A stretch of DNA of 64,000 nt from positions 125,986,405 through 126,050,404 of the forward strand of contig NC_080572.1 of assembly GCF_030247185.1 (NCBI RefSeq), in the 5' to 3' direction. Below the pieces are notes generated by a model that was given only the letters and a program-made list of their open reading frames with translations, made no database searches and had not been told where the DNA came from. Position 1 is the stretch's first letter, and each line of letters starts with the position of its first letter. Below, piece after piece: positions 1 to 11,061 of the stretch. The position numbers and the translations under genes are program-made. The DNA comes from Malaya genurostris. Lineage: Eukaryota > Arthropoda > Insecta > Diptera > Culicidae.

Positions 1-1680
1 AATTGAACATAGCGATTTGCATATACACTAGTCACAGTTATATTACAATCTTAGCACTGTATTATACTAGACTAAACCTTTTCCTTTTGCTGTCGGTTAG
101 CAACGTATCAAACGCTGATACAAATAATCATTATTTCTCGAAAGCTTTTGCGATTATTCTACTCCCTAGTTCGGAGGATTATTCTACTCCCTGATCGGAG
201 GCCTAAATATAAATAGTCTTCCAAGAGTAACGAAGCATGCATCTGTCTACCTCTGCTGTTTGCCATGATAAGTTGAAGAGGATGTATAACTTCTTCTTGT
301 GTAAGAACTTCTAAAAACTTGACTGATGTGCTCAGCTTGCTTCCAACGTCGCAGTAGCTGGCTGCCTTCTAAGTTTACGCGTGGTTCAACATGAGCTGCA
401 TTCCACCTTAGTGCAAGTGGAAGAAGGCACCATTTTACCACCGAAAACATCCTCATGGCGGGTGCAGAAACTTAACATCCACACTACTGACGAGTGTAAT
501 TCAAAAAGTTTCGTACATTCAAATCATGCAGAAATTCAATAATAGTGCGAAAGTTTGGAGCGAACACACAGATACACGACAGGAGCAGAAGAGAAGTTTA
601 TAGCATCAAGAAGCACACAAACTATTATGGTATGCACATCACCATCAGCACCGTGCTTAACCTACATGATGCGGTTGCGGTACCAGAGGAAATCCTAGAA
701 ACACGACCATGTTTGGTGAAGAGGGTCCACTTTCCGTAAAAGATGTCAGTGCCAAGCCAAAGGATGTTAATACTTGAAAACTTTAGTCTCTTGCGTAGTT
801 TACTTCATCTGAGATCAACTTTTCTGCAACAAATGTAAGTAGATGTCATTCGCACATCGAAGTCGACCATGAATTCACAAACAGCAGCATCTCGAGATTT
901 GTTTATTATAATTGTTTGTACGATTAATAGCAGTGCCAATAGTCTATGGCACTAGTCTAGTACCATGTGAATTGAAGATTGAATATGTACCAGTACCGAG
1001 TTTCTGTGTGTACTGCATTTTCCATTCTCTTTCTATGATTTCTTTCATTCAAAAGCAAAGAGTTTTAAGCAAAGTGTCGTTCAACAGTTCTGAACAATTA
1101 AAAGAAGATTAATGTTAATTGCCACAGATCCAGACAATCTCGAGTGTAATTTGTTAAATTGCTATTTCAATCAAGCAGGTTGTGATTCGATAGTTCTAAG
1201 GGCTTTTAATGCTGTATTTTTTCAACTGATCTACACTATTTGTAATTTAATCATCACAATGTAGGAGAGACGGAAACAGGAAGTTGAATGAAACATCCAT
1301 TACAACTAGGATTTTACCCAAGTTATCTATATCGTTGTGCAGCTTCGATCTTCAGCTACAGTTCTCAATTTGTCATTTGAAAAAAAATACATTAGTTTTC
1401 GCACCAAGTCGCGATGAAGTAACCAACCCAAAATCCAATATTTCAGGAACCGCGGGTTTAAACCGGACTTCCTACGATGATAAACCGGACTGTAAACATT
1501 AAAGGGCTTCATGACAACAACCTGTTGGCGGTCAGAATGCCGTCAATTTGTTTCGTACTTTCGGGACGTCAGGTAGGACCTAAGCAAGTCTGCTTAGCGT
1601 TATGTTGATCCGCGACGTGGCATTAACAGATCAACATAATCTGCTAATGCACTGATGAGCGGACTGTTAAGTTAATGAAC
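1..1680. other. Anonymous AT-rich DNA, no supported gene
   Basis: Only short open frames under about 75 codons occur, with no recognisable domain. Small local structures are visible: a two-fold repeat of a TATTCTACTCCCT motif near 160-195, and a short inverted pair around GTTATGTTGATC and GATCAACATAA near 1600-1640. I see no gene or complete mobile element here. It is probably old repeat-derived intergenic sequence. Confidence 0.5.
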
Positions 1681-1745
1681 GAGAAAAAGGCGGGTGGGTA
1701 ATGTCACAGACATAACTGGAGGACGTGAATACGAATAAAACTGAC
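1681..1745 (+). repeat. Dispersed short repeat (GGGTGGGTAATGTCA family)
   Basis: About 65 bases containing GGGTGGGTAATGTCA and ACATAACTGGA, followed by GTGAATACGAATAAAA. A diverged copy lies in the same orientation at 44581-44640 and an inverted copy at 47668-47732. Recurrence at three sites shows it is part of an interspersed repeat family. Its full length and class cannot be set from this window. Confidence 0.6.
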
Positions 1746-2014
1746 ATGTTTCTTTCTCACTTCTGGATAATGATCATCATTCGTATTAGATTGTGTATAT
1801 TTTTCAACTTTCATTGCTTCGCTTCTAAAATTTTAACGATGCATCTATACTACAGTACGACTAATTGACGGCAAACATATTCTACCATACAATTAAATAA
1901 CACGGAGCAAGTACAGTTTTGCAGATTTAGATACTAGTAGAAATAAACTTCCCAAAATCCTTTGGCCAAATTTTAGTGGTTCTATAAAACCGCTTTGCGT
2001 AATTTGTTAAATGG

Positions 2015-2808
2015 TGTAACTGAATTTTCTCTCGGCAATAGAGGTTTACCTTAGTGCACGGATTAGACCGTAGATCCTCTCCCGTTAGTCGCAGCTCGAT
2101 GTGTCGGTAGAGCTATGAGGTTAGGGCGGGTCTGCAACCAAAGTAAGGGAGAGAAACCGGTGAATCTACGTTCACCCAACAAACGCACGGCGTGGTGCAC
2201 CCAAACACTCTTCACGCCTAGGGTGAAGACGCTGATTTGGGTTATGACAGGTATCAGACTCACCTCCTCCGACTGCTCTCGTCGGTACAGGACTCGTCGT
2301 GATGGATACTGCTTTTAGCACGTGGTTGAGGGCCGACACTTTTGCGAAAATATGCGCTATTTTCGCCTCACTAATACTTCTTAGTAACTGGTACGAACTT
2401 CGCGATCAACGGGCGGTCTACGACCGTCCTCCGTTGCTATTAAAACACTTCCGGAAAAAGTTCACTCTAGAAGATCCGAAGATTCCCAATTGCGGCTTGT
2501 ATCTACCTGAACCGTATCGCGCGCGATCGATCTGTCAACTCACAGCGGTTGACGTTTATGTCATCGTATAATCTGATACTCAAACCACTAACGGCAGCTG
2601 ATGATGGGATAGGGATGTATAAGATCGATTGGGATTAGCGGTTGGATGGGAATAGGATCGTGAGTTTACGGTTTTGGCTTGTCCTCGCCTGGCAGTCACC
2701 TCCTCGTTGAATTCACCGATAGGAGATTCAAGTGCCTGAATGCACCAGACAGCACCGAGAGTTGAGCTAATGATAAACTCATCGATCTACTCACTCAGAA
2801 CAGCTACA
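2015..2808 (-). repeat. 3' LTR of the gypsy element
   Basis: 794-bp direct repeat matching 9558-10351 with no difference that I could find on reading. As the element is on the minus strand, this copy is the downstream LTR. Termini are TGTA and TACA. Open frames inside it (for example 2299-2571) occur identically in both LTRs and show no domain, so I do not call them genes. Confidence 0.95.
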
Positions 2809-4367
2809 GATGCCGTCGGCCGGGGGAAAGAAAATTTGAAACGGCTTCTAAGATGTCTTTTAAAATTTTCTGTTATACTAGTACGTTTGTGCCACGAAAT
2901 TTATTTAGGCTTGGCTACTCGAGAACGAGAAACTGAGAACACCTTTCATTAGTAGGTTTTTTTCCTGCACTTTGTTTGTTATTGTTATTATTGTTATTAT
3001 TTTTTTGTTTGTTTGCAAATTAGACTTGATGTTTGTTGGAATCCATTAATCTATAAATATCTCCTGTCGTTTTGAAATGATATTACTCGGGGTCATAAGG
3101 CGTCATCGTCTGTGACTCAGCGCTGTTTGAAGGATATTATCCTGGTACTGACCATCATTATCAAATTTGACTCCGGTCTCCTGCGAGGTAAATCATTTCT
3201 TCCTTCCCTATATATAATATTTTCTGTTGTTTCCCGCAAAAATTGCAAAACGTTTCAATTCGTTTGAATATCGGTGCTTACACTATTTCCAAAATTATTT
3301 ACTGTCAATTATTCGTGTTCGTACCCTAGTGAAACGCAATCTCAAAATGCGCTCCGTCTTTACTGTATCTAACTCGTTTTTACCTAGTGGCGAATCCCTC
3401 GGTTGGTTTCGGGTGCGGAAATGAATAAAAATTATTGCGTTTTTCCTTTCTTCGCTCTAACGTCGGACAAAGGAGACGTGTTGCACGCGGTTGGAAAGGA
3501 AAATTATCAGGTAAGTAAAGAAATGCTTTGTTATTTTTACGGGGATTTGTTTCTAAGTTACCGGTATGGATAAGATATGTGTTGATTATAACTGTACTGA
3601 ATCGCATTACTCAACGGCTAGAGTAATCACTTTTTGCCATCATCGGATGTAAAGTGATTTACCTAGTGCTCTAGTCACAGTAGACATCTCCAAGATGTTA
3701 GTGTGACCCTCAGTGATTCTAGATCCGATTCCTGAGATTCCGTTTGCATGCATTTTCCTATTAAGTGTAAAAAATTTCGAAGCTTGTGGATCTTTATGCT
3801 AAAGACCTTGAGACCGCTCGGCATATAATCGCTAAATTTTTCATCACTGGTATTTTTTTTTTTAGAGAACGTATAATATGAAAAATATTGGTATTTATTT
3901 GCTGTGTGGGTATGAAACTGTATATCTGTATAGAATTATTTTCCACGCTCGTGCTGTTATAAATTTCTAGCAGCACTGCAGTTAAACTTACGGTTTTTTT
4001 TTCCCGAAATCGTTATTTTCGTTGCTGTTCAATCCTGTTCACTCGTTTCAACTTTTAATAATTTCGTATTAATTGCTTAATCTAAAGGGCGGCCTCCGTT
4101 CCTGCATCTTGGCTGGTCGAAGGATGGAAGATATTATTACTGGAAAGGAAGTTGTCGCCGAGGCTTCCTCTTAGTGTCCTTTCCTATCGTCTGGAACCAT
4201 AGCTGTTTGACTGTATCGCTTCACACTTTTGTTCGGTGACCGTAATATGGTGTTTTTGGGCCCCGTAGTGGAAGATATGCTTTTCATGTAAAGGAGTCTG
4301 CGACGGTGACTCGCTCTTAGTGCTTCTATTGAAGAAAGCCATAGCCGACTGTGTAGAGGTAAGTTGT
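2809..4367 (-). other. Post-pol region of the gypsy element, no env recognised
   Basis: About 1.56 kb between the pol stop and the 3' LTR. Some related lineages carry an envelope-like third ORF here. Minus-strand open frames are only 60-75 codons (3380-3607, 3794-3976, 4184-4402) and show no signal peptide, membrane anchor or furin-type site that I can recognise. The bases next to the LTR read CCGGCCGACGGCATCT in element orientation, so the expected polypurine tract is not evident. A purine-rich stretch near 2820-2840 is on the opposite strand. Confidence 0.6.
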
Positions 4368-7300
4368 TTACCGATTAATATACTTGGCATTGACCAAACC
4401 AAGGTCTTTTCCTTGCATGTCTTTAAGGATGTAATTATGTTGGCCTTCTTTCCGAACTACGATCGCTTTGATTTTTCTTTTCGCAAATTTTGCGTTAAAT
4501 TTCTTTAATTTATCTGATAGAACAAAATTTTTTGTGAAAACTATTTCTCCCGGAGTAAAATCGTAAATTCGTGTTGATGAGCGTAAATTGTAATACTTTG
4601 CTTGGTGTTCAAACGCTTTCTGTAAATTCCTTTTAACTATCTCCAAAATTTTTGGCATTCTGCTAATATTCTCTATAATTTTGTTTTCAGGGTCCCGCTG
4701 AACGATATGCGTCTTCCTATTTGCGTTATCGACGGTGTCTCTGATGGTATGCTGTTTTCCGTTCATGATCATTTCGGTACCGAAGTTTAGGAAGTATGGG
4801 CTGTATTTAGTTGAGTCGTTTATGGCCGATCGAATTGCACAACCAATCTCTGGTAGTAGCTCATCCCACCTCGTGTGGTCCTCACCTAGGTATGCTCTGA
4901 TGGTCTGTCCGATGACTCTGTTATACCGTTCGGCCATGTTTGCCTGAGCATGGTATTTTGGCGTTCGAAAGGACTCGACTCCATATTCTTCAAGGAGATT
5001 TTTATATTCGTGACTCAGAAACTGAGTTCCGTTATCTGAAACTATGCGTCGAGGTGTACCATAGACGAGGAAGATTTCGTTCTTTAGAGTCTTCACCATA
5101 CGGGAAGCCTCTGCTTGTCGAAATGGAAAAATCAAACAAAATTTCGTCAGGATATCGACCGCTACAAAAATAACGGTATTTCCGGATCGGGTTCGAGGAT
5201 ACGGGCCACTGAAATCCGCTGCGATTATTTCCCATTTCCTGGTGGCTGTTATTTGGTTAACCATAGGGGCAACTGTTTTCCTATTGAGGTCCTTACTGGT
5301 TTTGCACACTTCGCAGTTTGAAATGTAATGCTTGATATCTTTATCCATACGCTGCCAATAATAAAAAGTTTTTATTCTTGCAGTGGTTTTCGGCACTCCG
5401 AGGTGGCCTGAAATAGGGAGATCGTGGTGTTCTTTCATCACATCCTGGATGTTTTCCTGTGGTACAACAATTCTCCACTGTTCAGACGAGTCTTGGAATT
5501 CGTCTTTGATCTTACAGAGTTTAAGGAGTTTGCCGTCCAGAACTTTGAACTTGGGGTACGTTGATGGCTCTTCAGTCACCTTTTGGATCATTTCTTTATA
5601 CCAAGAGTCACCGGTGTCTAATGTGCATGTCTGGAGAGATTCCACAACAGCCCTGGATAAAGCATCAGGAACAACGTGCAGTTTTCCTTTCCGATGTTGT
5701 AGCTCAAAGTTGTGCTCAGATAAACGCATTGCCCACCGAGCCAATTTTCCGTTGGAATGTTTGAAGTTTAAGAGCCACAGTAAAGAAGCATGATCGGTGA
5801 CAACTTTGAATCGACTACCTTCAATATACGGACGAAATTTATCGATTGATAATATCACAGCCAAGCATTCTCTTTCAGTTGAAGAATATTTCCGTTCGGT
5901 TGTAGATAGCTTTTTACTATAGTAAGCAATTGTTGTTAAGTTATCTCCTTCACCTTGGAGTAGCACGCTTCCAACTGCTCGGTCAGAGGCATCGCAATGG
6001 ATACTGAATTGTTTAGTGTAGTCTGGAATTCCTAAGATCGGAGGAGTAATTAAAAACACTTTCAACTGTTCAAATGCCGAGTTTGCTTCTGGTGTCCAGC
6101 AAAACTTTTTCAACTTCAGGATGTCGTTGATGGGAGCGGTATATTCTGAAAAGTTGCTGATGAATCTTGCGTACCATGATACCATACCAATGAAACGGCG
6201 AACTTCTGTGTGAGATTTTGGAACCGGGTATTCAAGAACGCATTTAGTTTTCTCCGGATCGGCCGAAAGGCCTTTGTCGCTGACTATGTAACCGAGAAAC
6301 TGAATCGATTTTTTACAGAATACGGATTTTTGGAGACTGATAGAGAAGTTTGCTCTACGTAAACGTTTGGCGACTTCTATCAAGATTTTGATATGTCGCT
6401 CGAAATTGTCTGTAGCGATGACAATGTCATCGAGGTAAACAAATACTTCCGGTTCGAGGTCTGGTCCCAGGATCCGGTCCATCACTCTCACTAAAGTTTG
6501 AGCGCTATTATTGAGACCAAACGGCATAACGCGGAATTGGAATTGACCTCTCCCGGCAATAGAGAAAGCCGTTTTTGGCCTTGACGTAGGATTTAAATTA
6601 ATCTGCCAGAATGCATCGCGGAGATCGATCGTGCTTAGGAATTTCGTGGATGTAAATCTACCGAGGATGCGGCCAATGTGATTTAGAGGGTATGCATCTG
6701 GGATCGTTACGCTGTTTAGCTTCCGGCTATCGAGGCAAAGTCGTACTCTATCTTCGTCCTTCTTAACGGCGACAACTGGAGAATTCCACGGTGAGTGGCA
6801 TGGTTCAACCACTTTTAACTTCAGCATTCTATCCAGCTCGGTGTCCACTTTCCTTTGTACGTAGGGGGAAATTGGATGGTGCCTTTGTTTAATTGGTTTG
6901 GCCTCACCTGTGTCGATTGTGTGTTGATCCACATTCGTTTGTTCTAGTGTGTTGCTGTCGGCGACCTTAAATAGTTTGATGGCGTTGAAGAGACTTTTTT
7001 TCTGAAAGTCGTCTAGGTCGTGCTCAGTAGAGTTTACTTTTTCATCGATTTCTACATTACAAACTGTTAGTTCAGGCATTAGGTTAAATCTTTTTACGAA
7101 ATCGACGCCAAGTATAAGTGCTTTTGGGATTGTGGGTACTATTAGGATTGGTAAAATGTGGGTTTCTTTTTTGAATGTTACTTGAACTAGTGTGTAACCA
7201 AGAATTTTATGAGATGTGTTGTCTGCTGTGCGGACGTTTCGCTGAAGAGGAAAAATTTTTGCTGATGGATCGAGTATTTGTTTGTAATCCTTTCCTAGCA

Positions 7301-7580
7301 GCGTACAAGATGCTCCTGAGTCAATTAGCCCGGACGTCTTCTTGTTTCCAAGGATGACGTCAGCGAAAAATCTTGGATCGTTTTTGAGGTCGATGACTTC
7401 TGTTATAATTTGATCATAATAAGTGTGAAATTGACTTTGTGGGATTTCGGACCAAATCTGCAAGCAGTAACACGTTTGATTCAGGGTGTTATTTTGTAGA
7501 GTCGGGTATGTTCGGGAACAGGATTCGGGTTGACTCTTCACCGCGAATCCCGACTCTAGTTTCCCAGAGGTGTACGGCAT
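4368..7580 (-). CDS. pol: Pol polyprotein of gypsy element (PR-RT-RH-IN)
   Basis: 1070-codon open frame with no interruption. Domains in order: aspartic protease with LIDSGAS near residue 86; reverse transcriptase at about 255-430, with LCLDSRKLN, a diverged FGLNNSAQT in place of the usual FGLKNAP, and VYLDDIV near 381; RNase H from about 525 (HCDASDRAVGSVLLQ); integrase with an HHCC zinc finger (H-x-H then CEVCK, about 715-760), catalytic Asp in AADFSG (about 788), SDNGTQF (about 847) and Glu in NMAERYNR (about 882). The first ATG directly follows an in-frame TAA, so pol is probably made by -1 frameshifting from gag at 7559-7565, not by initiation at that ATG. Confidence 0.95.
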   Translation of the reverse strand: MPYTSGKLESGFAVKSQPESCSRTYPTLQNNTLNQTCYCLQIWSEIPQSQFHTYYDQIITEVIDLKNDPRFFADVILGNKKTSGLIDSGASCTLLGKDYKQILDPSAKIFPLQRNVRTADNTSHKILGYTLVQVTFKKETHILPILIVPTIPKALILGVDFVKRFNLMPELTVCNVEIDEKVNSTEHDLDDFQKKSLFNAIKLFKVADSNTLEQTNVDQHTIDTGEAKPIKQRHHPISPYVQRKVDTELDRMLKLKVVEPCHSPWNSPVVAVKKDEDRVRLCLDSRKLNSVTIPDAYPLNHIGRILGRFTSTKFLSTIDLRDAFWQINLNPTSRPKTAFSIAGRGQFQFRVMPFGLNNSAQTLVRVMDRILGPDLEPEVFVYLDDIVIATDNFERHIKILIEVAKRLRRANFSISLQKSVFCKKSIQFLGYIVSDKGLSADPEKTKCVLEYPVPKSHTEVRRFIGMVSWYARFISNFSEYTAPINDILKLKKFCWTPEANSAFEQLKVFLITPPILGIPDYTKQFSIHCDASDRAVGSVLLQGEGDNLTTIAYYSKKLSTTERKYSSTERECLAVILSIDKFRPYIEGSRFKVVTDHASLLWLLNFKHSNGKLARWAMRLSEHNFELQHRKGKLHVVPDALSRAVVESLQTCTLDTGDSWYKEMIQKVTEEPSTYPKFKVLDGKLLKLCKIKDEFQDSSEQWRIVVPQENIQDVMKEHHDLPISGHLGVPKTTARIKTFYYWQRMDKDIKHYISNCEVCKTSKDLNRKTVAPMVNQITATRKWEIIAADFSGPYPRTRSGNTVIFVAVDILTKFCLIFPFRQAEASRMVKTLKNEIFLVYGTPRRIVSDNGTQFLSHEYKNLLEEYGVESFRTPKYHAQANMAERYNRVIGQTIRAYLGEDHTRWDELLPEIGCAIRSAINDSTKYSPYFLNFGTEMIMNGKQHTIRDTVDNANRKTHIVQRDPENKIIENISRMPKILEIVKRNLQKAFEHQAKYYNLRSSTRIYDFTPGEIVFTKNFVLSDKLKKFNAKFAKRKIKAIVVRKEGQHNYILKDMQGKDLGLVNAKYINR

Positions 7581-7820
7581 TTACGGCATTCTGATGTTCT
7601 TACATCAGGGCAACCACACCTTGTGCAGAATTCCTTCGCTCGTTTCTCCGGACAGTTTTTGAAGAAATGACTATCGCTCCCACAATTGAAACACTCCCTT
7701 TTTTTCATGCGAACTCTCTTCCTTTCGTTATCGATTTCCGTTGTAGTATGCTTGGAAGAGGTTGCAACTATTTCTACAGCTTCATCCTCATCCGTGCATG
7801 GTTCTTCTGGAGCGATTACT
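7556..7820 (-). CDS. gag: Gag C-terminal segment with zinc knuckle, in shifted frame
   Basis: This frame is open from the A-run at 7838-7846 down to a TAG at 7556-7558. It encodes an acidic linker, then a CCHC zinc knuckle (CFNCGSDSHFFKNC, C-x2-C-x4-H-x4-C) and a second Cys-rich module beginning CTRCGC. It is the natural C-terminus of Gag but lies one base out of register with the main gag frame, which stops at 7821. The nucleocapsid part of the protein is therefore separated from the capsid part in this copy unless ribosomes slip. Confidence 0.8.
7559..7565 (-). promoter_or_regulatory. -1 ribosomal frameshift slippery heptamer GGGAAAC
   Basis: The minus strand reads G GGA AAC directly before the TAG that ends the zinc-knuckle frame. 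This is the canonical X-XXY-YYZ form. A -1 slip here enters the pol frame (reading GGG AAA CTA GAG). The pol frame has a TAA immediately before its first ATG, so the overlap is only about 25 bases and the heptamer is the only obvious join point. A downstream pseudoknot or stem was not evaluated. Confidence 0.75.
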
Positions 7821-9170
7821 TCAATTTCCTCTACTCGTTTTTTTTTCGAACAGTATTTTGTTACGGTACTGAAATGAAGGTTCAGCGTATGGGATCGGGA
7901 ACATTTTATTATGTCTTTTTACTAATGCTTCAGTGGTATCAATTTCCCTAATTTTCAAATTTTCGATGCTTGTTATTGTTTCGAATGTCAGTTGTGATAA
8001 ATAGGAGGGTCTCATATTACGTCTAATTAGATGAAGTTTTTCGCATTCTTGATATGGTGATGCTCGTTGTGCAAAAAGGAATTGCATTGATGCAATATAT
8101 ACACTGAAAGGCTCGTCTGGCCCCTGCAACCGATTCTCAATTTGGGATCTCAGGCGGAAATCATAGTCTGCCGTTAGAAAATCCTTTTTTAGTTGGTTCT
8201 TTATTTCTGTCCATCGGTGTGAAGGGTCTATTTCTGCAAGTTGTCTATAGAGGCCACTGTACCAGTGTAATGCTGTGCCTTCAAAAAGATGAACGGCCGA
8301 TTGTGCCAATTCTGCTGCAGAAAGCTGGTCCCCTTCCGCGTACATCTCGACTCTAGCGATAAACTCGTTGACACTGGGGTGGCGTTTTTCTCCTGAAAAC
8401 TTTTGCAGGTCCCATTTAGCTACTGGAGAAATTCTTCGGTGGCCATCGGTTCTAGTTGTTTGTTGTTGTGTATTTTGTGCGTTGTTAGATGATGGTGAGG
8501 GCAGTTGTGGGATGCGCAGACTTGACATTAAAGTCAGCATTTGATGCTGCATTTCCATCATTTGTACATTGAATCTTTGTTGCTGTTCTACAAAACGCTG
8601 TATGGTAACTGACGTTTCGTTGTTTTTCTGCAGTGTCTGCTCGAGAAGTGAAGCCTCGTCTCGCTTTTTCCGGGGAATAGTACCGGTACGTGTTCCTTCC
8701 AGGTTATCAGCCTTCCTGGTAGCACCTGCTTCGTCAGAGTAATCTGAAAGTTGTAATGGGGGGTTTTGTGTCGTTTGCGTTTTTTCTCTGAGCCTTGTAG
8801 CAAAATCGTCAAGGTCGTTACACTTCTGCATCAAAATATTTTTCTCCGCGGTTTGATTTTCGTCTATATCACGGACGCGTTCTAAACGATTGAGGATATG
8901 AATAAGACGAGAATCGATAGTTATTAGATCATTAATATTAGACTGAGAAGAGGGTTTTTGTAAAGAACTTTCAATTGCTGATAGTTTTTGGCGACAAATT
9001 TCAATTTCAAACGATGGATCGCGTTTCGACGTCTTCGGAATTTCTCGCGTGCACGCGTTTTCTTGTTTTATTAGTTCTCGAAGGGCTCTTTTCTTACCAG
9101 TAGGCTGTACGAGTTTTCTAATTTCGAACTCGTATTCTAGTTCGTCTTCCAGGAGTTTTAATGGATCCAT
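7821..9170 (-). pseudogene. gag: Gag (capsid part) of gypsy element, frame-broken
   Basis: 449 codons from MDPLKLLEDELEYEF. The N-terminal 200 residues are charged and probably coiled coil. The central part holds a retrotransposon Gag capsid-like region, with WDLQKFSGEKRHPSVNEF then HWYSGLYRQL and FLTADYDFRLRSQIENRLQ. The frame ends in a TGA at 7821-7823, shortly after a run of nine A (minus strand, 7838-7846), and the zinc knuckle follows in another register. A one-base length change in the A-run is the simplest cause. Programmed slippage on the run is an alternative. Confidence 0.85.
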
Positions 9171-9540
9171 TATAACTTCAGGTAGGGGTTTCGTTCTTAC
9201 AGAAGAGAAAACTATTATACGGGCAGTTAAAGGATTACCAGGAATAATTAAGTATATAAAAACTTTTCAGTTTAATCTTTGATGGTTTAATTTTATTTAA
9301 TAATGATTTTTTTTTTTTTTTTTTTTTTTTTTAGGTTGCTACATTTGAAATATGCTCTCAACTCGCGTTCATCAGTCCCATTGATCTGAGATTCATGCGA
9401 TAATAATCTAATGCTTTATACGGAACCGAACAAATTCTCTGCACCGGACATCTAGCACGAACCAGCTCCAACCTCACAGGCCCACGGACACTACGAACTG
9501 CTGGAATCAATTGTGCAATTGTGGCTCAGACTTGAGAAAA
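9171..9540 (-). other. Untranslated leader of gypsy element
   Basis: Region between the primer binding site and the gag ATG. It contains a homopolymer of about 24 T (A on the element strand) at 9309-9332, a likely mutation or assembly hot spot. No open frame of note is present. Packaging signals would be expected here from knowledge of the class but cannot be identified by eye. Confidence 0.6.
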
Positions 9541-9556
9541 CCCATGTTGGGCGCCA
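9541..9556 (-). promoter_or_regulatory. Primer binding site, tRNA-Lys type
   Basis: On the element strand the sequence TGGCGCCCAACATGGG starts one base inside the 5' LTR. From memory this is complementary to the 3' end of insect tRNA-Lys (CTT), with one mismatch at the twelfth base (A for G). tRNA-Lys priming is typical of several insect Ty3/gypsy lineages. Confidence 0.85.
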
Positions 9557-9557
9557 C

Positions 9558-10351
9558 TGTAACTGAATTTTCTCTCGGCAATAGAGGTTTACCTTAGTGC
9601 ACGGATTAGACCGTAGATCCTCTCCCGTTAGTCGCAGCTCGATGTGTCGGTAGAGCTATGAGGTTAGGGCGGGTCTGCAACCAAAGTAAGGGAGAGAAAC
9701 CGGTGAATCTACGTTCACCCAACAAACGCACGGCGTGGTGCACCCAAACACTCTTCACGCCTAGGGTGAAGACGCTGATTTGGGTTATGACAGGTATCAG
9801 ACTCACCTCCTCCGACTGCTCTCGTCGGTACAGGACTCGTCGTGATGGATACTGCTTTTAGCACGTGGTTGAGGGCCGACACTTTTGCGAAAATATGCGC
9901 TATTTTCGCCTCACTAATACTTCTTAGTAACTGGTACGAACTTCGCGATCAACGGGCGGTCTACGACCGTCCTCCGTTGCTATTAAAACACTTCCGGAAA
10001 AAGTTCACTCTAGAAGATCCGAAGATTCCCAATTGCGGCTTGTATCTACCTGAACCGTATCGCGCGCGATCGATCTGTCAACTCACAGCGGTTGACGTTT
10101 ATGTCATCGTATAATCTGATACTCAAACCACTAACGGCAGCTGATGATGGGATAGGGATGTATAAGATCGATTGGGATTAGCGGTTGGATGGGAATAGGA
10201 TCGTGAGTTTACGGTTTTGGCTTGTCCTCGCCTGGCAGTCACCTCCTCGTTGAATTCACCGATAGGAGATTCAAGTGCCTGAATGCACCAGACAGCACCG
10301 AGAGTTGAGCTAATGATAAACTCATCGATCTACTCACTCAGAACAGCTACA
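9558..10351 (-). repeat. 5' LTR of the gypsy element
   Basis: Upstream LTR in element orientation, identical by eye to 2015-2808. It would carry the promoter and the R/U5 boundaries, which I did not place. It abuts the primer binding site on its lower-coordinate side and the unique flank TGGTTATAACTG on the other. Confidence 0.95.
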
Positions 10352-10395
10352 TGGTTATAACTGTCAAAATTAAAGAACTAATATATAAATCTGGG

Positions 10396-11061
10396 GCACG
10401 CTCCGATTTCAGCTGCAAATATTTCGGAATCTAGATTAAAAGCTCAGGTCATAAATTTAGTTCTAGAAGTAAGGAACTGAAGTTATTTTTAGCAATTTTC
10501 AATTCAGTTTTTAAATCAAGGTTCGGTGTTCAGACCTAATATTTAGTTTCAGAATCCAGATCTAAAATTCATATCCTGAATTTAGTTCATGAATTATGAA
10601 AAATCCTAAATCATATCTCTGAATTCGAGTCTCTGAATAAGGAACTAAATTTGAAACCATTTTCCAAATCCAGAAATAGGATTCAGTTTTAGAGTCATAG
10701 TTTCAAATTCTGAACCAGTAATCGTGAACTAAATATTTAATTAGAAGTATGAACTTAAAATTAACTTCAGAATTCAGGTGGACCAGAATCTAGTTTCTGA
10801 GATTAGTTCTTGAATTTAACTAAAAATTCAGTCCTCTGCTGTAGTACTGCTGGTTTACCACGACGTCCGACGTGCGACGAAGAGCTACATTGATTCCACC
10901 TGCACATTTGAGGTTTTTACCACCTCATTATTACTGATGTTGGTGGAAGAACCTCAGCACGATATCCAGTTCCATCTAACGTACTAGAAAAAATGAACAA
11001 TTCTCGGTTAAGATTTACCTATTACACTCGGCCAGTAGAACATCGGAACTGATATGCACGC
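10396..11061 (+). repeat. A-repeat unit 1
   Basis: About 0.66 kb, AT-rich, full of short alternating motifs of the TTAGTTC / GAACTAAA kind, ending in GGAACTGATAT. It starts GCACGCTCCGATTTCAG, and the same start recurs right after its end at 11056, so A was a tandem dimer before LINE B landed in the second unit. Unit 1 has a 38-base segment near 10485-10522 that units 2 and 3 lack, which makes it the most divergent. An inverted relative lies at about 46790-47400. Confidence 0.8.

Larger units (their letters stand above)
2015..10351 (-). mobile_element. Full-length Ty3/gypsy-type LTR retrotransposon
   Basis: An 8.3-kb element on the minus strand, flanked by two 794-bp LTRs (2015-2808 and 9558-10351) that read as identical by eye. 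The LTRs begin TGTA and end TACA in element orientation. The 5' side has a tRNA-Lys-type primer binding site. Coding order is Gag, then protease, RT, RNase H and integrase, the Ty3/gypsy order. The flanks share ATGG (2011-2014 and 10351-10354, overlapping the last LTR base by one), a likely 4-bp target duplication. Identical LTRs imply recent insertion. No purine-rich tract adjoins the 3' LTR and no envelope gene was recognised. Confidence 0.95.

Noticed and set aside
2063..2571. Open frames in the 3' LTR, repeated identically at 9606-10114
   Set aside because: They are in the LTR, run antisense to or across its terminal regions, and show no domain. Their duplication reflects the LTR pair, not two genes.
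2809..4367. Envelope gene of the gypsy element
   Set aside because: No open frame above 75 codons and no signal peptide, cleavage site or transmembrane anchor was recognised.
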